Positions 1 to 10,345 of a DNA stretch of 64,000 nucleotides are shown piece by piece. Location of the stretch: NCBI GenBank assembly GCA_030522415.1, contig CM060109.1, forward strand, positions 26,744,892-26,808,891. Reading direction: 5' to 3'. Source of the DNA: Channallabes apus. Its lineage: Eukaryota > Chordata > Actinopteri > Siluriformes > Clariidae. The notes below the pieces were generated by a model. That model did not search any database, was not told the DNA's origin, and worked only from the letters and a program-made list of their open reading frames with translations. Position 1 is the first letter of the stretch, and each line of letters starts with the position of its first letter. The translations under genes and the position numbers were made by a program.

Positions 1-365
1 TTACACAGGGATCGAGCGGCAAAGCCTCTGCACCCTACTTCTATGGGCTCACAGCTAGCCTTCCAGCCCTTCCTTCGGCAGTCCTCAATGAGCTCCTGGT
101 ACTTAAACCGCTTACGCTCATTTGCCTCTTCCATGCGGTCCTCCCATGGGACTGTCAGTTCCAACAAAAGGACTTGCTTGGATGATGCAGATGTTAAAAC
201 TATATCGGGTCTCAACGATGTTGATGTTACAAATTCCGGGAACTTGAGCTGCCTGCCCAGGTCAACCCGCAGCTCCCAGTCTGCTGAAGATGAAAGGAGG
301 CTGGTTGATTTTTGCTTTGCTTGCGCCAGCTCACCAGCCCTTACGAAGGCAATTCTTCTCTGGCT
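1..365 (-). pseudogene. Retroelement endonuclease-like C-terminal fragment
   Basis: The minus strand is open over about 120 codons from about 365 to the window edge, so the fragment is cut by the window. It reads RPDIVL, then about 15 residues later LELTVPWEDR, followed by a basic stretch (EANERKRFKYQEL). The spacing of RPD and the ELT motif recalls the PD-(D/E)XK-like endonuclease domain at the C-terminus of R2/NeSL/Hero-type LINEs, in which RPD precedes a hydrophobic strand ending in an acidic residue. I infer a fragment of such an element. No reverse transcriptase is visible because the rest lies outside the window or is lost. An alternative is a domesticated gene exon; no splice site is evident. 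Confidence 0.4.
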
Positions 366-400
366 GCCAACATATGTGTATATATATATATATATAAAAT
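366..400. repeat. TA-rich microsatellite
   Basis: A short (TA)n run lies between the endonuclease-like fragment and the left end of the first Tc1 element. Confidence 0.7.
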
Positions 401-408
401 ATATTTTG

Positions 409-1952
409 CAAGTGGCTTGCAAAAGTATTCGGCCCCCTTGAACTTTTCCACATTTTGTCACATTACAGCCACAAACATGAATCAATTTCATTGGAATTCC
501 ACATGAAAGACCAATACAAAGTGGTGTACACGTGAGAAGTGGAACGAAAATCATACATGATTCCAAACATTTTTTACAAATAAATAACTGAAACGTGGGG
601 TGTGCGTAATTATTCAGCCCCCTTTGGTCTGTGTGCAGTCAGTTGCCCATAGACATTGCCTGATGAGTGCTAATGACTAAATAGAGAGCACCTGTGTGTA
701 ATCTAATGTCAGTACAAATACAGCTGCTCTGTGACGGCCTCAGAGGTTGTCTAAGAGAATATTGGGAGCAACAACACCATGAAGTCCAAAGAACACACCA
801 GACCGGGCAGGGATAAAGTTATTGAGAAATTTAAAGCAGGCTTAGGCTACAAAAAGATTTCCAAAGCCTTGAACATCCCACGGAGCACTGTTCAAGCGAT
901 CATTCAGAAATGGAAGGAGTATGGCACAACTGTAAACCTACCAAGACAAGGCCGTCCACCTAAACTCACAGGCCGAACAAGGAGAGCGCTGATCAGAAAT
1001 GCAGCCAAGAGGGCCATGGTGACTCTGGACGAGCTGCAGAGATCTACAGCTCAGGTGGAGGAATCTGTCCATAAGACAACTATTAGTCGTGCACTGCACA
1101 AAGTCGGCCTTTATGGAAGAGTGGCAAGAAGAAAGCCATTGTTAACAGAAAACCATAAGAAGTCCCGTTTGCAGTTTGTCACAAGCCATGTGGGGGACAC
1201 AGCAAACATGTGGAAGAAGGTGCTCTGGTCAGATGAGACCAAAATGGAACTTTTTGGCCAAAATGCAAAACGCTACAGTATGTGTGGCGGAAAACTAACA
1301 CTGCACATCACTCTGAACACACCATCCCCACTGTCAAATATGGTGGTGGCAGCATCATGCTCTGGGGGTGCTTCTCTTCAGCAGGGACAGGGAAGCTGGT
1401 CAGAGTTGATGAGAAGATGGATGGAGCCAAATACAGGGCAATCTTGGAAGAAATCCTCTTGGAGTCTGCAAAAGACTTGAGACTGGGGCGGAGGTTCACC
1501 TTCCAGGAGGACAAGGACCCTAAACATAAAGCCAGGGCAACAATGGAATGGTTTAAAACAAAACATATCCATGTGTTAGAATGGCCCAGTCAAAGTCCAG
1601 ATCTAAATCCAATCGAGAATCTGTGGCAAGATCTGAAAACTGCTGTTCACAAACGCTATCCATCTAATCTGACTGAGCTGGAGCTGTTTTGCAAAGAAGA
1701 ATGGGCAAGGATTTCAGTCTCTAGATGTGCAAAGCTAAACGACTGGCAGCTGTAACTGCAGCAAAAGGTGGTTCTACAATGTATTGACTCAGGGGGCTGA
1801 ATAATTACGCACACCCCACTTTCCAGTTATTTATTTGTAAAAAAATGTTTGGAATCATGTATGATTTTCGTTCCACTTCTCACGTGTACACCACTTTGTA
1901 TTGGTCTTTCATGTGGAATTCCAATGAAATTGATTCATGTTTGTGGCTGTAA
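409..1952 (+). mobile_element. Tc1-like transposon, right end truncated
   Basis: The left inverted repeat (about 409-625) starts near CTTGCAAAAGTATTCGGCC. It recurs inverted at 1793-1952, with matching blocks such as GTGGGGTGTGCG/CGCACACCCCAC. The right repeat stops abruptly at 1952, so the outermost portion is missing. From 1953 the sequence instead matches 3600-3885. The element lies downstream of the CALHM gene. Confidence 0.9.
779..1787 (+). pseudogene. Tc1-like transposase, frameshifted
   Basis: This is a DDE transposase of the Tc1 family, which cuts and pastes its own element at TA sites. The N-terminus has a paired-type helix-turn-helix (KISKALNIPRSTVQAII) and the basic linker GRPPKLTGRTRR. 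The acidic motifs WSDET, EDKDPKH and NPIENLW are all present in order, consistent with D,D34E. Two frame breaks disrupt it: one near 1280, where the reading moves from the frame ending FGQNAKRY to the frame starting VWRKTN, and one near 1730, where a short loss before the C-terminal AAKGGSTMY shifts the frame. The full length of about 335 codons is typical. It is not expected to make an active enzyme. Confidence 0.88.
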
Positions 1953-2280
1953 ATATACTCATTAAATAAAATGAGCTGATGAACGAGTGACATGTTAAAA
2001 TCGTGTCCCTGCATTCACTTAACTCTTTTTTTGGAAATCATGTTATCGTGCCATTAAAATGTAACCAGGATCTCTGAGAGGTCAGAGAACTCATACAACT
2101 AGATAAAAATGTCAATATATTACCACAAAGACCAATATTGTGATAATGATAGACTGGCGGTTCACAGTAGGAATGATAACCAGGGGATCATGTACATCGT
2201 ATCCTGTGTAGGGTCACAGGGGGCCGATTAAAAAAAAAAAAAAAAACTTGAGAGCACAAAGCAGGGGACAACCTGGGACA
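1953..2280 (+). repeat. Duplicated segment of CALHM intron region
   Basis: This stretch is a diverged copy of 3600-3885. Shared blocks include CAACTAGATAAAAATGTCAA, GATAACCAGGGGATCATGTA and GTAGGGTCACAGGGGGCCGA. It contains an extra A-run and a small insertion relative to the other copy. It starts exactly where the Tc1 inverted repeat breaks off, so it marks a rearrangement junction. Confidence 0.85.
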
Positions 2281-2289
2281 AGAGAGTGA

Positions 2290-2450
2290 AATTTTAAAAC
2301 CATTTATAATTTTCCCTCCACTTCAGAATTCTGTGCTACTTTGTTAGTCCGTCACATAAAATCCCAATAAAATCCATTACGTTTGTGGTTGTAACATGAC
2401 AAAATGTGGAAAGTTCAAAGGATATGAATACTTTTGCAAGGCACTGCATG
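2290..2450. mobile_element. Tc1-like terminal fragment
   Basis: The block GTTGTAACATGACAAAATG followed by AATACTTTTGCAAGGCACTG is the end of a Tc1-type inverted repeat. It is the same type as the ends of the relic at 30322-31038. No transposase is attached. Confidence 0.7.
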
Positions 2451-3038
2451 GTAATGCATAGGGATTTTCTAGTAAACACAATTGTAGTTAATAAAACAAT
2501 TTTTACTCTAAAAAATATAAAAAGTTGGGAAGGTAAAAAACAAGTACTGACGAGGATTTTACTTCACAAAGAGTCTTACTGTAGGTTTTGGGATTCACAC
2601 ACTATTAGACTGTATTTGATGATGTCCCTCAGATGTAGGGCCTTTACATAAAGTTCAGTTCATGTTGTACTCTGGGACGTCGCCATGTATTGGTTCTCTT
2701 TATCGGCAAGTACCCAGATGAATATACTTGTACATACTCAGCATACTCAGCATACTTATGACACCACTTCAATTTAGTTTTAGAAAAAAGTTTTTCCAAT
2801 ATGGCATACTTCATTGAAATTCTTGTTTAATGTTCAGCAAAAAAATTAGGAAAACTACATTTTTGCAGTCAAAATCACACCATTATGTCTATAACTGAAG
2901 TGACATCCAAGAAAAGCAATAAACAAGTCATAAATGTTTGTAACATGTTCCTCCAACTCCAGTGGTTTAGGATGCTTGTTTATCAGTGCACGTTTTCTCA
3001 CACTTGGCCGCTCACGTGCTCTAGATGACTCGAATACC
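2451..3038. other. Intergenic, downstream of CALHM gene
   Basis: AT-rich sequence beyond the CALHM stop codon, probably including its 3' untranslated region. I see no coding potential or recognisable repeat. Confidence 0.5.
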
Positions 3039-5907
3039 TCAGGAATGGATCCTCACTCCCAGAAGATGAAATGCCGGGTGTGACATTTTCCTCCACATGT
3101 TCTCCTCTGTCTCCGCTAGTGGTTGGTACCCAATGTATCCGTCTTCCAGTCCGCAGTTCTCGTGCCGGCTGTGAACGCCGTGTAACACACTCTCGCTTAA
3201 AAGCTTTGCTTTTTCCACAGCCTGCTCGTGCAGCTTCTCCTCCAGCATGGCTGTCGTCTCCTGCTCTACGTACGCCTCAAATACAGACTTGTAGTACGGC
3301 TTCCGCCAGATCATGATGCAGGTATGTACCACCAGCAGGAAGGAAAGAGCCAGAATGATGAGCAAAGCAATAATCTAGAGCACACAGACAGAGAAAAATA
3401 TATATTTTTTTAATCATCGGTGCTGTTTCTGAATTATATGTTTGCAGAAGTTCTTCCACAGCAGATGAAAAAGTCATAACTATACTGTTATTCTGGAAAT
3501 TCATTTTAGATCAAATAGAACAGATCATTTTACTGTTCTATTATATATGTATATGTAGAATAAATGAAATAGCATATTTTGATTATGACTAGAGGACTAA
3601 ATATACTTATTAAATAAAACAAGGGGATGAACCAGTTACATGTTAAAAGTTAAAATTGTGATCCTGCATTTAAATGTAACTGCGGTCAGAGAACTCATAC
3701 AACTAGATAAAAATGTCAATATATTACCACAAAGACCAATATTGTGATAATGATAAGCACGACGATAGACCCGCGGTTCTCAGTAGGAATGATAACCAGG
3801 GGATCATGTACAGCGTATCATGTGTAGGGTCACAGGGGGCCGATTCAAAAAAACCTGAGAGCACAAAGAAGGGGACAACCTGGGGTTGCCAACAAATAAG
3901 TTACAGTCTTAAGTTTAGGCACCCCTTGATATTTTTTATCTCTCTTGGAAATGGGACAAAATGCTAAATATTTTCAGAAAACATTGACGCATGTGTACTT
4001 CTTATCCCATAAATTGAACAAAAATTTAAAAAAAAACTTAAACTTATAAACTAAACTTTCGCATAAGCCTGTAAGTTTAGACTTCATTCGTCACATATAT
4101 ATTAATGCAAAGTGAAATTCTTTATTCTTCGAATATCCCAGCTTCTTGTGTTTGTTTGTTTATTTGTTTGTTTGTTTGTATGCATTAAGGTTTATTGCCA
4201 TATCAGCTTCACAGGCTATTTACATGGCAGATACATATTTAACATTCTACCAATTTGTATGAACCAATATAATATTAAGTTATAGATATAATGTAAGGGT
4301 TTAAAAGTAAAAAAAAGGATAAATAAATAAATATTGGATAAATAATATAAATATATGGCCTTATACTTACTATATATATAATGCCTTTAAATAGCAGGGC
4401 ACAGACACACACACACATGCCCACTCACACTCACTATCGGCAATTTAGAAACCCCAAATCTATGGACTGTGAAGGGAAACTGAATTATCTGAAAGAAATC
4501 CATCAAGCACAGGGAGCACACACACACACACACCCCGTAGGGAAGATTTGATACTGAAACCTTGTAGGTGCACAGGGACAGTGTTAGTTGAACGCATGAC
4601 CTGGGGTCAGTGATTATACCTGTAGTTACAGCGGTATAAAGCCATTATTATTTATATAATATGTATTATTAAGTTCTTATAATTATGACATTACTTGACA
4701 AAACCCTTGAATTGAACAGGTGTCATTTAAAACTTAACTCAAAAACAAGCAAGTATACCAGCTGATGTCAATTTGTCTCCTGTTGTGCTCTGTAAATATT
4801 ACATGTAATAATAATAATACATTTGGCTCTCATACACAGACCAACTTTAACTATGTATATTTAAGATATCGTCTGAATATCAACTGTTTGAAGGAGATGA
4901 TTGCATATTTTGGATGCCTTCAGCATTGTTTTACAATGTAGAAAGAAATAAAAAAAAGAGGAAAGTACATGGAATTAGTAGGTGTATCCAAACATTTGAC
5001 TGTTACTGTTGCCGTCTCACTCATCTTCTAAACCGGTTTATCCTGTGGACAGGGTTGCAGGGGGCCTGATGTCTATCTCAGGAGACTTAGAGCATGAGGC
5101 GGGGCACACACACACACACACAACGGGCAATTTGGGAACGCCGATTGGCCTAATGTGCATGTCTTCAGGAGGAAACCGGAGCACCCTGAGGAAACCCACC
5201 AAGCTGGGGAGGGGAGCATGCACACAGATCTAAGGCGGGAATCGAACCCGGACCCTGGAGGTGCAAGGCCACAGTGCTAACCACTAATCCGCCAACTGGA
5301 TTTACTCAATACATCTCAGATACTTAATATAAACTGAAAGGGAGGATTGCTGGAATTTCCTGCAGAGTTGAAGACAGCTCCTGATGTCACGTACCCGCGA
5401 CTCACTGCTGTATCTCCTGAGGACTTCTGCTTCTTCTGGACTGGGTAGGTCCTTGCAGGCGAGCTGGTCCTGTCCGGTGCCGGTCACAGTGCGGATGCAG
5501 ACGTACCAGTCCCCGTCCATGAGCGCCACCACCAGCCACAGCGCCGAGGCGCACAACACCCTGACCACGTAGCTCCCTGTGACCGAGCAGCAGTAACCCG
5601 CCTCGTCCCCGCACCGCCTCGGTGTGTCACCATCAGCACAGCACCGGCCCTCCGCCCGCACGCGGCAGCAGCACGCGGAACACAGCCTCAGCAGCCGCGA
5701 GTCCACCAGGCTGAGCACGAGCACCATGACGGAGACCGGCAGCAGCAGGTAGAGCCAGCAGTGCAGAGCGGTCTCCTCCGCGCGCACACACGGACACGAG
5801 AACACACACTTAAACAACACCACGGTCACCAGCACCGTCACTCCCGTCCTCACCGGCAGCTTCCTCACCGGGTCGAGACGCGTCAGGAACGGCGAATCAC
5901 GCGCCAT
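3039..5907 (-). CDS. CALHM-family large-pore channel protein
   Basis: The gene has two coding exons on the minus strand: 5907-5395 (171 codons, phase 0, donor CGG|GTACGT) and 3374-3039 (acceptor CTCTAG, stop TGA). Together they give 282 residues, close to the family range of about 300-340. Calcium homeostasis modulators form oligomeric plasma-membrane pores for ions and ATP. Visible family features are a hydrophobic segment at about 22-36 followed by FSCPC (36-40), a second segment near 49-72, a Cys-rich loop, a third segment (ALWLVVALMDG) and YVC, then exon 2 starting with a hydrophobic stretch (IIALLIILALSFLLVV) and a charged cytoplasmic tail (EAYVEQETTAMLEEKL). The intron falls just before the fourth membrane segment, as in other CALHM genes. 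The reading frame runs past the donor into intron, but that extension lacks family similarity. Which paralogue this is (CALHM4/5/6-like or fish-specific) I cannot say. Exon 1 is GC-rich and the start ATG is the first in frame. Confidence 0.82.
3600..3885 (+). repeat. Source-like copy of the local duplication
   Basis: This segment of the CALHM intron matches 1953-2280. It has no extra A-run, and its flanks are ordinary intron on both sides. This makes it the better candidate for the original copy. Confidence 0.8.
4146..4182. repeat. (TTTG)n microsatellite
   Basis: A GTTT/TTTG tetranucleotide run in the CALHM intron. Confidence 0.8.
4390..4620 (-). repeat. Degraded SINE, same type as 5010-5294
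   Basis: It carries CAATTT followed by two (CA)n stretches and a decayed GATACTGAAACCTTGTAGGTGC block. The order matches the better-preserved SINE at 5010-5294. Confidence 0.45.
4860..5008. mobile_element. Tc1-like terminal fragment
   Basis: The sequence TTTACAATGTAGAAAGAAAT followed by GTGTATCCAAACATTTGACT resembles a common fish Tc1 inverted-repeat end. A related fragment occurs at 45190-45265. No transposase is linked. Confidence 0.5.
5010..5294 (-). repeat. tRNA-derived SINE, minus strand
   Basis: Read on the minus strand, it begins with a tRNA-like head: an A-box-like TTAGTGGTTAGCACTG and a B box GGGTTCGATTCCC. The tail contains a (TG)n tract and ends near CCGGTTTAGAAGATGAGTGAG. Tail fragments of the same family occur at 18907-19023 and about 32388-32445. 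It sits in the single CALHM intron and is not a tRNA gene. Confidence 0.7.
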
Positions 5908-5939
5908 GTTCCATCAAACACAAACTCATCAAGAGACTA

Positions 5940-7130
5940 CAGTGAATGATCCAAGCGCGAGCTGGAACTGATTTACACAAACAACAACGTGAACACTAAT
6001 CCTCCCTCCTCAGTGGCGTTTGCCACACGGTTGCCAAATCTTCGACAATAGTGTTATCCACAAACATTCCAAAAATGCTCCTAAAGTCCAACATTATCAC
6101 CCACCCAAGCAAGCGTGCTAATATTGATCATAAATTACTATTAATTAGGGATGTGAATCACCAATCACCTCCTAAACCGCTATTATCAGATAAGTATCAT
6201 GATTTTATGTACAGTATAAACCAATATTATAAATGCCCTTTTATGTAAAAAAAAATGTTTTTCTGATTTTGTTACCATTTTAAACCTATTTTAAAAGTTT
6301 ATAATTAATATTTCTAACTTAGCAAATAATTTATTCCTACACTACCATATGGGATGAAAAAGTTTAAATAGTTCAGAGAGCACCACCTGTAGGATTATAA
6401 TGAAACAATGATGTTTTACCACCTCCAAAATCTCCAAAATCAACCTGACAGTGAGTGTGTGTGGCTTCTGACACATGATTTTAGACTAATTAGCATTCAT
6501 GGGGTTTTGAGGCTGATGTAAGCAAGTGTAATGAGGGAGCTTGAAACTAAACCAATCGACCAGATCATCTCTCTTATGAACATAAAAAATAGTTTTAAAA
6601 AAATCTATTTTGGAGGCCTGGAGCAAGGCCCTTAACCCTCAACTGCTCAGACGTAGAATCAGATTTTTAAAAATGTAAGCTGCTCTGGATAAGGGTGTCT
6701 AAATGTCAAATGTCAGTGTGGCCCACAAAAAAAAATCACAATTCAGAACTGAATGGACACACACACACACACACCTCTAATATTGATTTCATGACATCAG
6801 GGTCACCGAATGATTCATGTTGCTACTATAATAATTGACTATTATTGAACAGTATACTGTTGAAGGTATATTCAGGTCACTGGTCTTGTGTCAACATTCT
6901 GTCAGATGAAACTCAGCAAAATGAACTGATTACCTGCTGATTAAATAAGAAGGTGAAAAGTGAAGATTAAACTGAAAGTTCCATTATTTGCAGTATTTTT
7001 TATTATCCAGGTTATTAGTAAATAATTATTAAATGTTGATATACCTCATTAGAAAATATAATCAGCACAAAAGCAAAACTCGGTAGAATTTTAAAACTAT
7101 ACTATACTACTCTATTCCAGGACGAAAAAC
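5940..7130. other. Intergenic region upstream of CALHM gene
   Basis: The first 100 bases contain the likely CALHM 5' untranslated region and promoter. The rest is AT-rich. A SINE-like tail lies at 6608-6715 (TGCTCTGGATAAGGGTGTCT) and a (CA)n run at about 6757-6774. No gene is supported. Confidence 0.5.
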
Positions 7131-7222
7131 GGGGATCTGGCAACACCAGGAGCGGAAAGGCGGGACATGATGATGTCAGTCACTTCCGCTGACCCGTCCT
7201 AAAGGCTCAAACGCGTTTACCT

Positions 7223-7506
7223 CCAGTATATGAGCGCCACAGCGTATTTAGCTTAGAATGTTGTGTGTTTTCGGGGGAAAACTGTGTGTGAAACCCATCA
7301 TGTGTGATACAGGTTATATAACACGAGTGTCTGCTTCCCAACCGCCAAGAAACTAACACGAAAAAAAATTCAGATAGCGTTCCATTCCACAGTGTACTAT
7401 AAAGCTCCCTGGTCCCTGTGCAGGGGATGTCGGTTAATGGAACTTTCTCGACAAAATTCCACAATTCGGAAATTCCTGCCACGTCACCTCCTCCGTGCGT
7501 TACCAT
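7223..7506 (-). other. Possible short exon, unassigned
   Basis: The minus strand has an ATG in a good Kozak context (GTCACCATGG) opening a 99-codon frame (MVTHGGGDVAGISELWNFVE...). A strong donor-like GGAG|GTAAAC lies at its 3' end near 7223. The surrounding sequence is richer in CpG than its neighbours, as at a promoter. I do not recognise the protein and could not find a matching downstream exon. It could be a first exon of an unannotated gene, a 5' untranslated exon of the CALHM gene, or chance. Confidence 0.2.
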
Positions 7507-7656
7507 GGTGACATAAGCACCAAGGATACCTGTCGCTGCTACTGTGGAAATTTCGATATAAATATATTAAATGATTATTGAAACAAAAATTTATACAATA
7601 AACTAGCTGTACTATTATTATATTTTTTTACAAGATGTGTGGAGAAAATATCATTA

Positions 7657-9072
7657 AGGGCACTGGTGGCTCAGTGGTGGGTGTTTCGCCTGCCATGCGG
7701 AAGGCCCGGGTTCGTTTCCCAGCCAGTGCCCAAACCCCAGCCACTGGATGCAGTGCCGGTCCCAAGCCCGGATAAAATGGGAAGGTTGCGTCAGGAACAG
7801 AGGTGGAAAGAGTAATAAAATTTTGTACTCAAGTACAAGTACTGTTACTTCAGTGAAATTTTACTTAAGTACAAGTAAAGTTACAATTATAAAAATCTAC
7901 TCAAGTAAAAGTAAAAAGTAGCTCATTAAAAAATTTACTCAGAGTAAAAGTTACCGAGTTACTTTTTTATTTTTTTTAACAGCGGGGGTGGGATGAGGCA
8001 TTCGTAGTTCAAAAAAGATGAGCAGATATAAATCTCAAACTAGTTGTTTTTAACTGAATGAACACCTTTGCATAATAAAGCTGTTGTCTTTCTTGTGCTT
8101 GAAAATCAAAGTGGTCACTTAAATATGGTGTTACGTCCCAGTCTAGGGTCATACAGCAAAAGAATGGTTCAGGGTTCTATTTATAATATATATAACTGTA
8201 TGGAAATGGTGGTATATGGCAGAAAGAACTAGATCCAATCATTAACTGATGAAATAATGAGGTTTGTACACACACACACACACACACAACAGGAGGAGGA
8301 TCAGATTCAGGTTGGACCCAGGCCAAAATAATAAACAAAATGGTATTTATATTTAGTAGCTAGATTACATGCAAAAAAACAAAAAAAACACACAAACAAA
8401 AATACAGGTACCTTCCCGGACTCCCTAAACCAAAAACAGTGAAATTATCTACAAATATATACAAAGACCAACCAAACCAAAGGGACAAAACAATAATCAA
8501 AGTCAATTGGAGGCAAAAAGTCAAAACAGGAATACACAACCAAATATCAAAACACCAAAATCACAACCTCTTTCCCGCGTCTCTCTCCGGTTTATAGATG
8601 GTTGTGCTAGTCGATGACATCACTCAGGGCGGAAGCGACCGTGTGGAAGGTCAGGAAGATGCAGATGTCAGAAAACCTGGAGTGGAGTCTGGAGCGGCGC
8701 GCGACCAGGACATGATACACACACGCGAGCGCAACGGAGCATTTATAAAGCATAATATTTTTATCATTTTATAATTTTCATTCATTTATTTTTTACTCAG
8801 TAGCGAATATGATTTAAAATGTAGCGAATTACAATACTTCAAACAAAACGTACTTAAGTAAAAGTAAAATTACAGATTTTTAAAACTACTTTAAAAAGTA
8901 GAAATACACAAAAAAGCTACTCAATTACAGTAACGCGAGTAAATGTAATTCGTTACTTTCCACCTCTGGTCAGGAAGGGCATCCGGCGTAAAACCTGTGC
9001 CAAGTTGTAGTGCGGACTGGATAGTCCGCTGTGGCGACCCCTTGTCGGGAGCAGCCGAAAGACCAACAAACA
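7657..9072 (+). repeat. tRNA-derived SINE interrupted by a hAT element
   Basis: The head (7657-7728) is tRNA-like, with A-box-like TGGCTCAGTGG and B-box-like GGGTTCGTTTCCC. The tail continues after the inserted element at 8977-9072 (GGGCATCCGGCGTAAAACCT ... GGAGCAGCCGAAAG). The SINE is flanked by a perfect 17-bp duplication, TGGAGAAAATATCATTA, at 7640-7656 and 9073-9089. That proves LINE-mediated insertion and sets the boundaries. The tail type is widespread in fish SINEs. Confidence 0.9.
7798..8968. mobile_element. Tol2-like non-autonomous hAT element
   Basis: The ends are CAGAGGTGGAAAGAGTA and TTACTTTCCACCTCTG, the Tol2-type hAT terminus. The 8-bp target duplication GTCAGGAA is perfect (7790-7797 and 8969-8976). 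Both arms contain repeated ACTCAAGTA/TACTTAAGTA motifs characteristic of this group. The interior shows no transposase frame; it holds a (CA)n run at 8270-8288 and A/C-rich sequence. The element lies inside a SINE, so it is the younger of the two. Confidence 0.93.
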
Positions 9073-9094
9073 TGGAGAAAATATCATTATGCAG

Positions 9095-10345
9095 TTTTTA
9101 CCGATTCAAGATTCAAATAACTTTATTAATCCCAGAGGGAAATTGTTTATTATACAGTTTGTAACGCTTGGATTTATTAAACCGCTTGGTTACAAAAAAA
9201 CGGATTCGGGAATCTAAACAGGGGCTTGAAAACACTACTTCCGGTATTGCGCAACCGCAGCTGGACAAAACACGATGCGACACAAAACAATTATAATAAA
9301 TTAAACCAAGTGTATTAAACAAGACAAACAGATAAATAAACAAACAAGGTGCACCAAAACCAATATATACAAATATAATACAAATAGAAAAAGTGTATGT
9401 GCGATGTATGCGGGTGTGTGAGTGTGTGTATGATAGTCCAGTGTCTGAAATATGGCAAAAGTTATGAAGATGGTGAGTTGGAGAGATGGATCGATCTCAC
9501 CAAATGACGATGGTAGGTCTGGGAGATCGATAAACGGAATGAGCTGGGTACTGAATGAAATTATCAAAGTATAATCCACAATCAGGCTCTCAGTCTCTCT
9601 CAATAAGCAGCGCGCTGTCTTCATCTCTCCGTGTCGGCTTCTCTGCCGGTTCCGGCTTTATGCCGGATCATGTGACCCACGTCACTTCCGGGTTCCCTTG
9701 CGTTGCGATCGCGCATGCGCGGGAACTTGCCCGGTGACCAAACCACTGTCCATGGGGAACCAGAAACCGCTAGGGCACGCCTTCGGCCACAGGTGAGCAG
9801 CATTAGCTCCATAACCAATTCCCTGTGTATGAAGGAGTCCCTTTTGTGTGGCTGCGCTACAAGTTACAGTTGCTTACAGTCATTTTCTGGGTGGAAGGGA
9901 AACGAGTAATAAATTAGACAAGAAGGTGGGGGGGACAATAAATACATTGCACATTAAACATAATTCTATAAACAGATATTGCACATGTGAGTAGGGAAAG
10001 GAAAAGGTATTGCACAAGTTGTATGGGTAAGTAAGAAATTGGTCTTGAAAGTGGTTTGGCCCAAGAGCATTGTTAAATAAATATTGCTTGAGTAAATTAT
10101 ATGTGTAAATATACGTGCAATTGCATCTATGTGACCAGTTGAGTTTTCTTGTCTAGATGAACTCCCAGATATTTGTATTCTGAGACCATGTCCACTATCT
10201 CCCCCTGGATAGATATAGGAGTCACAGGTGTCTTACTTCTCCTGAAGTCTACCACCATTTCCTTTGTTTTCCTAACATTAAGTTGTAGGTGATTACGCTC
10301 ACATCAGAAAACACAGTCGTCCACCACAGACAGGTACTCAGAGAT
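9095..10345 (-). mobile_element. 5'-truncated Rex1-like LINE, split by a solo LTR
   Basis: The minus strand from about 10345 to 10140 encodes reverse-transcriptase C-terminal sequence (KTKEMVVDFRRSKTPVTP, then SEYKYLGVHLD), a hallmark of Rex1/CR1-type elements. The 3' end near 9100-9150 contains the TTTCCCTCTGGGATTAATAA block commonly seen at such fish LINE tails. A solo LTR at 9160-9861 interrupts the 3' untranslated part. In-frame stops show it is dead. Confidence 0.72.
9160..9861 (-). mobile_element. Solo LTR of the Ty3/gypsy element seen in TRIM45
   Basis: It begins TGTAACGCTTGG and ends GGCTGCGCTACA, the reverse complement of the LTRs at 23939-24638 and 26705-27402. A 4-bp duplication AGTT flanks it (9156-9159 and 9862-9865). 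No internal sequence remains, so the internal part was probably lost by LTR-LTR recombination. Confidence 0.9.

Noticed and set aside
5230..5294. Minus-strand tRNA-like sequence as a tRNA gene
   Set aside because: A and B boxes belong to a SINE whose tail follows directly; related fragments recur in the window.
5302..5394. Extension of CALHM exon 1 reading frame to a stop at 5302
   Set aside because: A strong donor (CGG|GTACGT) at 5395/5394 gives phase 0 and joins exactly to the exon starting at 3374; the extension has no family similarity.
7223..7506. COX20-like first exon
   Set aside because: A loose match around F-x-TD-PC-LY was too weak and the spacing did not hold.
7657..7728. tRNA gene candidate
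   Set aside because: It is the head of a SINE with tail and 17-bp duplication, and does not fold as a standard tRNA by eye.
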